A DNA stretch of 64,000 bases from positions 126,267 through 190,266 of the forward strand of contig MU278377.1 in the NCBI GenBank assembly GCA_022385755.1, read 5' to 3'. The notes under the pieces were generated by a model, which was not told the origin of the DNA, ran no database searches, and worked only from the letters and a program-made list of their open reading frames with translations. A program made the position numbers and the translations under genes. Of the stretch, positions 48,973 to 60,419 are shown in pieces. Source of the DNA: Trametopsis cervina (lineage: Eukaryota > Basidiomycota > Agaricomycetes > Polyporales > Irpicaceae). Numbering within the stretch: the first letter of the stretch is position 1; every line of letters starts with the position of its first letter.

Positions 48973-51900
48973 CTACGCCGTTGCACCAAGTCCCAACTTC
49001 GTCTTCTTCATTTTCGCAACCAGCGGCGCATCCAAGCCCCCAGAAAGACCAATTGTATCGCCTTCTACCCAGCCCATGGCAGCAAGCAACTTGAAACCGA
49101 CGTTCGTTTCCCCTATCTTGGGAGCGGTCTATGATGGGAATGGTTCTCAGCTGCGAATAGTATCCGGAGTAGTACAGAGGGACTAACCTTGCCGACCTCC
49201 TCTCCTTCGCGGTGTTTTGCTAAAGAGGTAGCGTTCGTCTTTCCTCTACCGCCAGGCCCCGACCAATTTCTATCATCTTCTCTCAGAAGCCTCATAACCT
49301 TATTCTCTCTAATTGCGACTCCACTGTAGCTTGTTTTCGTCAGCGTAGTGTAGCGTGCCGATCCGTGGCCCTTGCTTTGACTTTTCAGGCTGAATGCATT
49401 CGCCAGCGTGTGGATTTTCTTTCTCGTAGCCTTATCACACGGAGGGAGCAACAGGGTCTTGGGACCGCCGATGTCCTGAAGGAAACGACGGATTTGTTGT
49501 TCCAAAGTGGTGAGATTGACTATTCTGTTGGGAAGCTCAATTGGACCGTCCTCTTCCAGACGTGAGACTGCGATCATGTCTTTGAGGCCCTTCTTACCAC
49601 CCTTCTTCTTCGTCATAGGGTCAGCGGCTGCTTGGAGACGGGCGATGTGGCGTTTGCGCTTATTCTCGGCCTTCTTTGCACGGTCCTTCTCCCATTGCTC
49701 TTGGATTTCCGCGGGGAGACCAGTGTTCTTGAACTTCCTTGACCGTTCTGTAGATAAGAGTGATGAGCAAAGCGATTTCAAGGCACTGCCCTGGAGACAT
49801 ACTGGACGGCGATGCGAAATTCATTTCGTAATCATCCAAGTCAAACTTGTCATTCCTGACGGAGTCAAAGACCTTTTTCTGCATCTTATGATCTCTACTA
49901 GATAAAATATCTTGGTTTCCATCTAGTATGGCCTGAGAGAGAGAGAGTTTAATCAGCTGTTCTGGTCTATAGAATTTCGCCCCACCTGAATCTGTTCAAT
50001 CATAGAGTCGTCCTTGTCTGCCCATGGTACGTCTAAGTACATGTCGTCGTCGTCGTCTTCGTCATCATCGCTGCTGGACTCCTCAGCAGGCTGAGCCTTC
50101 TTCTTTCCTTTGGCATTGCGTCTAATCCTCTCTAAGCGGGCTTGGAAACCGCGTCGGGGTGTATCTTCGTCCTCACTCGAGATATCCTCGTCGTCCTCGC
50201 CATCATCTTCGCCGTCAGTACCTTTCGTGACATGGGCAGACTCTGCAAGGAAGGCGTCCTCGTCCAAACGCACGGCAGCCTCAATTTCGCTGTCTTCTTC
50301 CTCGGTGCTACTTTCCTCTTCATCCTCCGCCATCAAGAGTTCTATATCGGCAATATCATCCATCGTAACGTGCTGAGACCGCTCTGCACCCATCCCCTTT
50401 ACGAAGTTCGCCATGGCCTCTGCATCAAGGTCTCCGTCAATTTCCATTGCACCAATCCCGGTCGATAGCTCCTCAATTGCGTCCTCCACTTCGGAGCCAT
50501 CACCCCATTCTAAGTCTGAATCCCCCATACGTCTCTCGCTCTTGCGGGAATCTTCTCCTTCGTGCAAGTGTGCCTCCTCCAAACTTGCGCCGAGCATCCC
50601 GAATCTACGGACAGGCTTTCGACGAGGCTTCGTTTTGCGGAGAAGAGCTTTGGGTGTCCTGACGGGGTGTGCTTTGCGGATAACCTTCTTCTGGGTGTTT
50701 CCGGACGCAAAGGAGAATGAGATGTTCTCGAAGGCAGGTTGTATCTGAGCGGTAGTCGGTGCAGCTTCCGCCACTTCTGCTACTAGAACAGAGCCTTCGT
50801 TATCAGCATGCTGACTGGTCTCCGCTGTCTCATTGGACATGACCACCTCAGCTGTGCCAATTTCATTTGAGGGTTTGATACGATACTCGACCTCCATAGC
50901 TTCAACTCTTTCGTCTTCGGTAGGAGCTTCGGCCATCTCTGCGATCTCCTCTCCATGGGTTGCGCTACTTACCGCCTCTTCTACGGCAGAGGCGTTATGG
51001 GTAGCGAAGATAGACGTATACGGCGCCACCGTCGGAAGGGTTTCGGGTAGTACAGGTGAAGCAGGACCCGCTCTAGGATGCGGGGCAACATAAACAATGA
51101 CCTCTTCCTCAAGATCACCAAGTGCTGTTTCAACAGTCTGCATATGTCGGGTCGACTCTAGAGGCGCAGGGTTCGAGTCTATGAAGAAGCCGGTGAACTT
51201 CGCCTCTATGGTCGTGATTGGGTTTATGGTAGATGTTTCTAGCTTGGCAGCAGCAGCATCCACCTTGGCCTGGAACGCGCCGATTTCTGAGAAATTTATC
51301 TCTTCCAGTTGCTCCTCGCGGTCGGTGTCTTCATCTCCTGCCGCCTCCTCCTCCTCCTCTTCTGATTCTTCTTCAGCTTCCGCTTCGTCTTCTCCATTGA
51401 AAACACGAGTGACGCGGTCGGCCGTAGGGACATGACTTTTCTCGTCGTTCGCTAGAACAACACATGAAGTAATACACAGTGAAGATGTCAGATGAGAACT
51501 TGCCAACTTCTTCAGATATCGGTTGTAGTATTTCGCCTTCTTCCTTGAACAGTGTCGCCGTGTGCACTGAACGCACGAACACGATGGGGCGAAGCAGAGG
51601 CCGATCCTCGTACAGCATCTTCGACAGAGGGGCTCCAGCTCGCAGTTTCGACTCTAAGTTTCTTGGTCCTCCCCCACGCCCTCGCCCACGTCCACGCCCA
51701 CGTCCACGCCCACGTCCACGGTCGGACAGGGGACTTCCTCGCCCAACACCAGCCTGCTCCATTGCTCCAGGTACGTATTGCGAGTATCCTCCTCTACCAC
51801 GTCCTCTACCACGTCCTCTAGGGGTTTCGAAGCCGCGCTGAGGCTTGAAACCTCCACGGGGGGTGAATACACCATTTCCTCTGCCGCGTCCTCGACCGCC

Positions 51901-52157
51901 GCGAGGACTGTTGTGTCCACCCGCAGCTTCATCTACTTCGAATGAGCGCCGTCTCTTGGAAGAAAGATGTCAAGCGTACCATTCATAAAATCATACACCG
52001 TAAAATCTGAATGATCGTCGTATCCTCGTCCTCTCCCTCGTCCTCCTCGCCCTCTTCCCCGCCCTCCTCTACCGCCACCCCTGCCTCTGTCCTCGCCGCG
52101 TCCAGCAGTAGCTGCTGTCGACCAACCTCTGGGGTTATTGTGCTTGCCTCGAGCCAT
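48973..52157 (-). CDS. SQS1: Sqs1/Pfa1-like RNA-processing cofactor (RGG, R3H and G-patch)
   Basis: Six exons, 52157-51980, 51935-51504, 51451-49986, 49932-49803, 49747-49188 and 49128-48973, give about 973 residues. Order: N-terminal RGG/RG-rich region in two blocks (about 20-45 and 65-125); a conserved segment (LSKMLYEDRPLLRPIVFVRS, HVPTADRVTRVF); a long acidic region; a basic part (AKKAENKRKRHIARLQ); an R3H domain (PPCDKATRKKIHTLANAFSL..GHGSARYTTL); and a C-terminal G-patch (GFKLLAAMGWVEGDTIGLSGGL..). In yeast, Sqs1 activates the DEAH helicase Prp43 in ribosome maturation and splicing. The second intron is best read as GC-AG (GCAAGT at 51503), the only site that keeps both conserved sides in frame. 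It is divergent from USE1, 217 bp apart. Confidence 0.9.
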
Positions 52158-52374
52158 ATTGCAGAATACAGATATATCTAGAGATACAGAACTTGTAGAT
52201 GGTGCAAGAATAAAAAAAGTTGAACTATGAGATGGGAGTGAGATACAGAGCTCAAGAAGCCATCCGTCTTCCTATAACGGGACCGATGACTGCACTCGGT
52301 ATTCAGAAGAGCTAATCTTCGGCGCCAAATGACCTGGATCCTTACACGTTTACCATCAACTCCTTCAGCTGGCT
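52158..52374. promoter_or_regulatory. Short bidirectional promoter, SQS1 / USE1
   Basis: 217 bp between divergent start codons must hold both promoters and both 5' UTRs. No TATA box is evident. Confidence 0.6.
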
Positions 52375-53423
52375 ATGTCCTTCATGCAGGACTCTGAGCA
52401 GGTCAGGCATGACCGCGTTAACTTGGTACGACTTGTGAGAAGGCTGGACAGAACAGTGGGAAGTAAGGAATGGGAGGACGAGATGCGCTCGCCGACACGT
52501 GCGACATGGGTGAAGACTCAGGGCATGTTGCAGGTACGTATCTTTGAGGACTGGAAATGGCGATGCACTTGCTGAAGGGAGATCATAACAAGTAGAAGCT
52601 GAAGTTTGCGCGGAAGCTGCTGAAGACGGTTGAACTGCATCATGCGCTAGAGGACTCGTAAGTGTAGCCCTGCTACTGCGTTTGCGTCAACTGAACACAA
52701 ATTCGCAGATCCGCATCGACTCGACTTGACGAGTATGAAGATACTATCGCAAAGCTAGAAACTGTCGTGAACGAGGCGCATAAGGTGAGTATATGTTTCA
52801 CGGAATGCCTCATAGCAGTCGCTGACGACCGCACGCAGAAGGTTGCACACCAACCGCGGCGTCCACCTCCCATCTTGCCTACACTTCCTTTACCTGTACT
52901 AGTTGCGCCTTCCATCGCTTCGGAACAAGCTCAGACGACTGTCACAGAAGTGCTACCTCAACACGACCCGGGTCTGCCACTGAGTGAATCACTGCCAACC
53001 CTTGGTGCTATGCTCCCGGAATCATCATTACCCCAAAGTCGGCCTCCAATAGACCCTGCCGCATCTCTCCTACCCGCCAGCGCACCCTCATCTACTGAGA
53101 AATCTACCCTCCCAACCGGCACCCCCGCCTTTTTGCAGAACTCTGCGGCTTTACAGGAAGAGATGTCCCAGCAGCTCGTGCAGATGGCCCAACAACTCAA
53201 ACGCAACGCAGTGCACTTTGCGAGCTCGCTGAACGACGACAAGGCGGTCGTGGAGCTTGCACAGCAGAAGATGGAGCGGAACTTCGACGTGTTGACAAAG
53301 GAGCGGGTGAGGCTGCGAGATCACAGGAGCAAGAGCTGGGGGACGACGTGGCTGGTCGTCCTCAGCCTCTTTGTCGCTGCCGTTGGCTTTGTGTTAACTT
53401 TCCTCGTTATAAGGATAACTTGA
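52375..53423 (+). CDS. USE1: SNARE protein Use1 (ER/Golgi retrograde transport)
   Basis: Four exons, 52375-52533, 52596-52657, 52709-52784 and 52839-53423, give about 293 residues. Use1 is an ER-membrane Qc-type SNARE for retrograde fusion from the Golgi. Family marks: N-terminal NLVRLVRRLDR..GSKEWEDE and the kinase-like helical block KLKFARKLLKTVEL; a Pro-rich linker (about 100-185); a SNARE motif (about 195-255: EEMSQQLVQMAQQLKRNAVHF..LNDDKAVVELAQQKMERN); the basic stretch KERVRLRDHRSKSWGTT; and a C-terminal membrane anchor (TWLVVLSLFVAAVGFVLTF) ending just before the stop. An alternative start at the next Met (52384) would remove three residues. Confidence 0.92.
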
Positions 53424-53799
53424 AGACAGGTTTCCTTGACACTGTTTACACCGGACTTCATTGCTTTCAATCACTTTTTTTTTGTTCAATCCATTGTCTA
53501 TGTGTATACTGCTCTATCATGCAAGACTAATGATTATTGAACACCTCATGTTCGCCCTGGAATACGTTACTGAATATTGCCTGGATGTGATGATGCAACT
53601 TGTGTGACATTTCGTTGGCCCGTATGCGCGGCGCATCAGCAAGCGTCTAGATCTATCGGCTACAACCGAGGACACCTCACGCTGGTGCTTGACCTTCGAC
53701 CAACAACGAGCTCAACGCGCCAACCACGTTCCATACTCATCGGTGTTCATCACTATATCTCTATCGAACTGACTACTCGACTGTACTCATAAATACGTG
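53424..53799. other. Intergenic, no gene seen
   Basis: 376 bp between two forward genes: 3' UTR of USE1 and promoter of the MMTAG2-type gene. Confidence 0.6.
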
Positions 53800-54594
53800 A
53801 TGTTCGAACCCGTCCGAGGTGGCACTCGTGGTGGACAAGCCGAGTTCAAGTGGTCAGACGTCTCCGCAGACAAAGACAGAGAGGTGTGTCCACATTCACT
53901 ATTCCACTCTGATGGGATAATCTGAAGTTTTCCTCGACTAGAATTACCTCGGCCATAGTATCAACGCGCCGACCGGAAGATGGCAGAAAAACAAAGATGT
54001 ACATTGGTATTCACGAGACAAGGACGATGATGGAGAGGAGGCCAGGAGGGAGGAGATTCGTAAAATAAAGGAGCAGGAGGCAGAAGCCTTGGCAGCTGCA
54101 CTGTGAGTAACTCTTGATTCCTTCAGTCGTGTTGACTTATGATCACATACAGGGGATTTGCTCCCGGCGCAAAACCAGGTGGCTCAAATCCCACTACTGG
54201 AGCGAGCGGCGCGAATGCAATAGCAGTACCAAACGCTTCTGCCTCGACAGCAGAGCATGACGCGGAGAAGGAGGAAAAGCGGAAGCGAAAGGCAGAAAGG
54301 AAAGAGGAGAAGCGACTGAAGAAAGAGAAGAGGAAAGCTGAGAAGGAAGAGGAGGAACGGAGTGGGAAACGGCAGCATCAGCATCGGTCACGTACGCGGT
54401 CGCGTTCCCCACGTCGGAGTGAGCGCGATGAACGTTCGAGGAGCCGTCACCGTTCAAGAACGCCTCCTGTGCGAGCGAAGGATGCACAGCCGTACACCGA
54501 CGTAGAACGCGAGAGGGAGAGGCAGCGAGACCGTCGGAGATGGGAGGATAACGCTCGTAGAGATCGTCCCGGAGCGCGCTGGGGCCGCAATTGA
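53800..54594 (+). CDS. MMTAG2-family (multiple myeloma tumour-associated protein 2-like) protein
   Basis: Three exons, 53800-53883, 53942-54102 and 54153-54594, give about 228 residues. The N-terminal domain is the conserved part of this eukaryotic family: MFEPVRGGTRGGQAEFKW, DKDRENYLGHSINAPTGRW and KNKDVHWYSRDKD, then EEARREEIRKIKEQEAEALAAALGF. The rest is a Lys/Glu coiled-coil-like stretch (about 125-165) and an RS/RD-rich tail (about 165-228), typical of nuclear proteins near splicing factors. Function in fungi is unknown. The two introns (58 and 50 nt) both lie within the conserved domain. Confidence 0.88.
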
Positions 54595-57246
54595 GATTTC
54601 TTCCCGACTCAACTGCTTGTGCACGATCTACTCACCGCAGTCGCAGCTGAGCTTTCCTGTCGCCCTATACGGGGCGCTACATTCGCCGCCTGAGCACAGG
54701 ATGCGCTCTCTTCGGAGACCTCAGCTCGCGGCTGCCCGACATCCCCGCCTCGACCCACCAGGCTTTCCGAAGCTAACGGTACTGTAGGGTGTCTCTCGAT
54801 TGACAGCAGCAACCCTATCAATGCATTCGCTTACCATTCAGCCACCCCCGCCATTGAGCCTCAGCGTCCCCCGAGAATTGGTCGCCGGTAGTCCGGCCAT
54901 TGGAGGCATAAATCGCGAGCCTACGGCAGATATTGACAGTAAAAGGCTCAATAGCGTAGTAAGAGCGTAGGATCGCTCCTGTTTATCGCATATTTCTGGC
55001 ACGATCAAGTCGGTGAGCATGTCTTAGATAAGTGGGGATGCGCGACAATGGCGGTCGTCGTGCCTGCGGGATCGCAAGCCCCGCTGCTAGTGCCAAGGCT
55101 AAGGGCTGCCAATGCTAACTGCAGTAGTCGTACCTATGCGCAGCAAGTTGGTATGATGATCGCCTGGTGGTCTCTCACCTTCTGCAAGCTGCTCCACTTG
55201 TACGCGCGGCAAGTTAAATTGCAGTTTCAAACGGCCGACGCCACCAATCTTGTAGCGGTCCAGCGGCCTGTAATATGCAGGCTGTCGCAGTAACGCATGT
55301 CGACACCTGCTGTTGGTGGTGAGGAACGCGCGGCCTTCTTTGGTAGGTGGGTTGCCACATGCAGATACTTCTAAGTTACCCAGACGCGTGGCGGTGGCAG
55401 TCCAAATTGGACCCACAAGGCAACACAGAAATCACAATAAGAATGAAGTCACGCACTTCCACGTGTGCGAGGCATTGTGAAATCGAATGCCCACGCGACC
55501 GACGTCGTCTACATTTCGCAGTAAATATAGAGGGGCGAACTGGGCTGTGAATGTGAGTAACCCGCCTAGCAACAGATTATCGGTGCTCGCCGCTGCATCT
55601 CATCGACCACTCGTCTCCTCTGAATTTGCGCTGGATACGGCGGCCGGAAAATAAGCGCGAACTGCCCGCACGGCCGTACGAGGACGCCTGCGCGTTGAGG
55701 GTCGCGTGTTCGATGTTCGTAGCGGCGAGCAACGCCCGCAGCAGCATCGTTGACATGGCGAAGGTCTGGCTCACCCCCGAGTCTGGATCGTCGACGTGCG
55801 TTTGTGTGTAATGCTATCCCCTAAGATGCTTCTTTGTGGCGTTTAGCACTGCAGGCTGATATGATCTGCAGTTCCGTCTAGCGCAGAAAACGCGGACATA
55901 CCGCCGGAGGAAGTATGGAGCGAATCGCAGCTATCTTGCAAGTTTCAGAGCCTGCTGTACTGAGAGCCACAATCGTCGACGATCCTTCGGGGCGGCTCTA
56001 TGAATATGATATTCGTTTGCATTTGGAGGGCTTGTGCACGATTGTTTGAACACCGACGCGAAGAGGCCGTTCATTCCGACGGAAACAAATTTTAACTTAT
56101 GACTGACCGCAGCGAGGCAAACGGAGCGGATGCAAGACGCTGCCACCTGTTGCCAGGCAGTCTCCGCAAATTTTCAGCTGAGGCGTGGCTTTCGCCAGGT
56201 TATTATCCAAGCATGTGTCTCAAGACGCCGCTAACGTGAATGAACGGTTCACGCAGGCTTTCGATCGCACACGAGCTGACGGGATCCCGGAGAACGCTGA
56301 GTTATGGAGCGCCCGCGACGGAACGATCGGTCTCGGATCGCCTTGGACCTGGCAACCGACCGCGCAAGGCTAACACGAGTTGGTAAGAAACCGTCACCCC
56401 GACGTTTGCGCATGCTTCTTGGCACAATTCCCGCCTCATCGTGTCGTATTTTAAGGTCCCGCGCGCGCATGCAGCTTGTGGACCGGTTTCACGGCTTGCT
56501 CCGTGTCGACACGCGCTGGAAAATTCGTGGGTATACAGATGACCTCTTTCCCGCAACGCGTGCTTGAGCACATTTTTTTCATAACCAGCTTCAAACGTTT
56601 CATTTCTGCATCATTGTCGTACCCTCCTCCGTCATCTCACCGATGGCTGAATTCCGCACGACAGAACTGTCACCGGCGGCGCGTCGCATAGCCAGGACAT
56701 GACATACGTAGGCGGAAATCTGCAGGAATTTCGATATCGCTCGGCCTGTCGCCACAACCCTCAGGGACGACGATGCGTTAATCGCAGTGCTTGCTGGGCC
56801 CGGACACGGCAACAAGTGCCAAACCTACACGCAAGATTGAATCACCGGAAGTTGTATTGGCGCGCGTTCCTCCTCGCAGGGCGGGAGGGTGTCGCACTCT
56901 GCCCGATCCACTGTCATATCGCCATACTCGGCTAGATCCTCATCTCGTGCCGCTCACTATGCTTTCAGACTAGAAATACTGCACTGCTCGTCCTCGACGA
57001 TGTCTCACTTGTCCTCCTCACCCTCACCAGCCACCCGTCCTCGTTTCTAGCATCCTAGTGGTTCATCTATAATACACTTAGCCATCGGCGAGGTATCCGA
57101 CTCTCCTGCAATTTCTAATAGTCCAGCTGTGCAATCACACAATCTCGCACAAACAACCCCTCGTTATAATCTACCAACTCGACACCTCTGCTTTGTAACA
57201 TCTCCCCCCAACCTCAACCGCCCCTCTTCTGCCTCAATCCCTCACA
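54595..57246. other. Intergenic, no gene seen
   Basis: 2.65 kb between two forward genes. Short frames only, no motif and no convincing splice chain. The last 60 bp before 57247 is C-rich leader sequence. Confidence 0.5.
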
Positions 57247-57976
57247 ATGTCTGCAACATATGGCATGCCTTACCACCTCGAAGACACTACCGGTAGCATC
57301 ACCGATAGTAATTTTACCGACCTCCACCAGCGGTTGTCGTTCACCATACGGACGACTATGCGCACGGCAGACCGCTCCGCGCTGATGATCTACGACGCAT
57401 CTTCAAGCTCACGCGCAGGACGTGGTGGGCTTATGGTGCCGGTTGCATGCCTCGACTTCGGTGCGAACAACGCGCTCGGCACGATAAAGATCGGCCAGGG
57501 GGATAACATAGAGATGGAGACGTTCCTAGCCAGGGTGAATCGCAAGTGCGTGCTTTTTCTGTTTTAGTTGCGATGACCTTGCTGATTTTATCTTCTCAAA
57601 GCACTCGTGCAAGGAAATTTACCGCGACGGACGGCAACGAGTACACCTGGACGTACACAGGAACTGAGGACACAGAATGGACGGTCAGTTCTTTCGTTGC
57701 CTTTATATCTCGACATATCTCATATCGCGTGTTATGCAGTGTACCAATAGTCGCGGCTACGCAGTAGCCTCCTACAACCCTAAATCTGAGCGCGAGCCCA
57801 ACTACGAGCATTCCTCCGGATGCATGCTCTACATTGAGGAAAGCTATCCGCATCTCGCTGGCGGTGAGCAGACACTCTTTGATTACGCGGGTTTTCTGGC
57901 TTGCTAATGCCAGTTTGTTCCAGAACTTCTCGCGACACTCGCCATCATGCGACACATCGCAAAGTACAATCTGTGA
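57247..57976 (+). CDS. Small DUF6593-type protein
   Basis: Four exons, 57247-57545, 57602-57683, 57740-57863 and 57924-57976, give about 185 residues; introns are 56, 56 and 60 nt. The sequence has a beta-rich pattern with the marks I associate with the DUF6593 family of basidiomycetes: YTWTYTGTEDTEWTC, a glycine/tyrosine segment (SRGYAVASYN), a hydrophobic LYIEESYPHL, and the C-terminal LLATLAIMRHIAKYNL. These proteins are often present in many copies in mushroom genomes and are thought cytoplasmic; their function is unknown. No signal peptide or membrane segment is seen. The family name rests on memory of its patterns. Confidence 0.78.
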
Positions 57977-58852
57977 AATCACCTTCTGCCCGAGGCAGGT
58001 CATCGTCAAGCATCATCAACATTGTCACAATAATATCATCGCATCCCATTGCAAGTGTTGGCAACTAAACGGACATTATCGGGACTCGTTATCCCATCCT
58101 TGCATATTATCCTGGTCTACTGCAACATATCGTGCCGTATCGTAATACTCGTTAAGTCCGCGCGCTATATCTACACACCCCTTGCATATCGTCGCCTAAA
58201 TGGCCCCCTCACTCGTTCCAAATTCTGTCATCTGCTCTCGCTTACCGCTACAAAGTGTACCCCCGCGATTAATCTGCTCAATCTGTGTACGTCAATAATC
58301 CTTCCCGTACTATACTTACATGTACTATGTGTTCAGATTGTATATTTTTACGTAGCTGATGCTGATTCTATTCAGTACATTAGAGCACCGCCCTCGTACC
58401 TACTTATTAGCTCCTAATACTGCTTGTGTTTGTCGGGCATACCGCGATAATATAGACCACCATTCTAATGATCTACTGGAGTTAGGCTGCCACGTTTTGA
58501 AACCACTTTGTGGCGACAACTCTACGCTAATCATAACTCTAGTCATCTAATATCGTGCAAAGCGCAGTATGCGCCATGCTGCCTTGCTGTTTCTAAGTGA
58601 GGTTGTCCATACGTCTTCTGACTTACGTTATCCCTATGATCGCTGTGCCTGGGCTTCTGCGTGACCGATCGAGGCGCTTCGGTACCGAAGGCGGCGTGAC
58701 AGCGTAATCGTGACACAACTATAACCTCCGAACCAATCAGGAGCCAGTATTCTTGGTTGGTCTGTCCGACGCTCCGGATCTGGAGCCAGAAGCGGGCTCG
58801 AGCTCGCGAGTGCTTGCGCGGGCTTCTTGAATCCATACCACGATTATTGACC
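57977..58852. other. Intergenic, no gene seen
   Basis: 876 bp between two forward genes. A/T-rich parts fit transcript ends; the region just before 58853 is the likely leader of the next gene. Confidence 0.55.
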
Positions 58853-59796
58853 ATGACCACCGACAAGTCGTTGCTGATACCACCGCTTTTCGGTGACGGG
58901 AAAGGGCAATACAGGGTCCATATTGTAGGGAATGCAGGTGAGACACCTGCTGGCAGCGTCTGCATACATTTTAAATCGGCACTGATGCATGACACGACCC
59001 AGGATCTGGAAAGGTACTGTGCAAGGATCCTTTCCATCCATTTCTGTGAGACTTGTGCTGTCTAACCTCTCAAAACATGGGATGCGCACAGTCCACGTTG
59101 GGCGCAGAGCTTGCCGTTACGTTGGGTGTGCCGTTCGTCAACTTGGACCGTATCTTTTGGCGGCCCGGGTGGCAGCAGGCTCCTGTCGACGAATTCCGTG
59201 CGAGCGTCGAGAAGATCCTCGCTGAATGTGACCATGGATGGGTGGTCGACGGAAATTATCATGCCAAGTTGGGAGACATGATCAAAACCAAATCTACGGA
59301 CATAGTCTGTAAGCGTTATATCTGAGCTCCCCCTCTTCGTTCGTTTCTTCCCACACGTGCATCTGTCTACCTCCTGCTATCTCTCGTTTTTTGCCGCACG
59401 GTTCTCCCAGAACTGCTTCTGCGGACCTTGCCCATTTTACCATCTCTCTTCTATTCTTTCTCCACAGGGCTCGACCCCCCGCTGGTCCTGTACTTTCCCC
59501 GGATCTTCGTCCGTACGATCCGTCGTATACTCGGGCTCGACCCACAGTGCAGTCCAGAATGCAACGAAACCATACGAGAGGCTTTCTTCTCACGAGACAG
59601 CATCTTGTGGTGGTGCTTGACGCAGCATGTGCGCCTCCGCAAACGAGAGCAGGAGAATTTTCGCATGGACGGCGTGCACGTCGGGGGAAGATACAGACGG
59701 ATTGGTGGCTGGGGAAGTGAGCTAGAATCGTGGAAACAGAGCGTGCGGGACATGGTGGCTGCCGATGCTTCTGCCACGGTGGAGCAGTCAATTTGA
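58853..59796 (+). CDS. P-loop NTPase, adenylate-kinase/topology-modulation-like kinase fold
   Basis: Four exons, 58853-58937, 59003-59013, 59092-59308 and 59468-59796, give about 213 residues. The 11-nt second exon supplies Gly-Ser-Gly-Lys of the Walker A motif, so splicing yields VHIVGNAGSGKSTLGAELA; skipping it would remove the loop and shift the frame. Then come NLDRIFWRPGW, a base-binding-like GWVVDGNYHAKLG, a Walker B-like DIVWLDPPLVLYF, a basic RTIRRILG helix and a late RYRRIGGWGSELESW. This layout resembles small kinases related to adenylate kinase and the bacterial FlaR/topology-modulation family. It would bind ATP; the phosphate acceptor is unknown. Introns are 65, 78 and 159 nt. Confidence 0.85.
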
Positions 59797-60419
59797 CCCT
59801 GCTGAGCATGCTCTACGTTCACTATCTCTCTCAATGAAATCAAACGGTACTATCGAACGCCATGCTGCGCGTCCGAAGAATTACCTTTACTATGCCGGCA
59901 GAGGACTGGCTGATCAGATGAACATGTAAAACCAACTCGAACAATTCGTTAGGCTTCTGCATAAGGATGATATGAAAAGTTTCACATTGACATATACGAA
60001 ATCAAGTACATTGTGACGGGTGTGGAATTGGCAAGATGGTCAGCTGAGCATGTGGAAGCGAAGAAGTACGGGGTGATAAGAAGTTTACTACAGCTAGTGA
60101 ACGTCTATGGGTTAAATTCAGCTTGGTATCGGAAAACACAGTGAGCAAACATGACATGTTTACGTAGCGCGAGAAAGGTCCTCGGAGGTCAAAATGGGGG
60201 TGAGGGGATGCGAAGGTATAGCAAGACAAACATCAAGGGAAGATAGTGCAGGCATATTTCAGTGATGAAGCAGATATGAAAGACAAGACGAAGAGAGACA
60301 GTGCATGGCGAAGACAACGAATGAAGCGAACGACACAATGCAATGACAGTACACAATTGAATGGCGAAGAAAACCGGAAGATGAAAGTGACCATTGAGAG
60401 CAACAAAATATTGAATAAA
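59797..60419. other. 3' ends of two convergent genes
   Basis: 623 bp between the stop codons of the P-loop gene (forward) and the Zn2Cys6 gene (reverse); A/T-rich, no gene seen. Confidence 0.6.
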
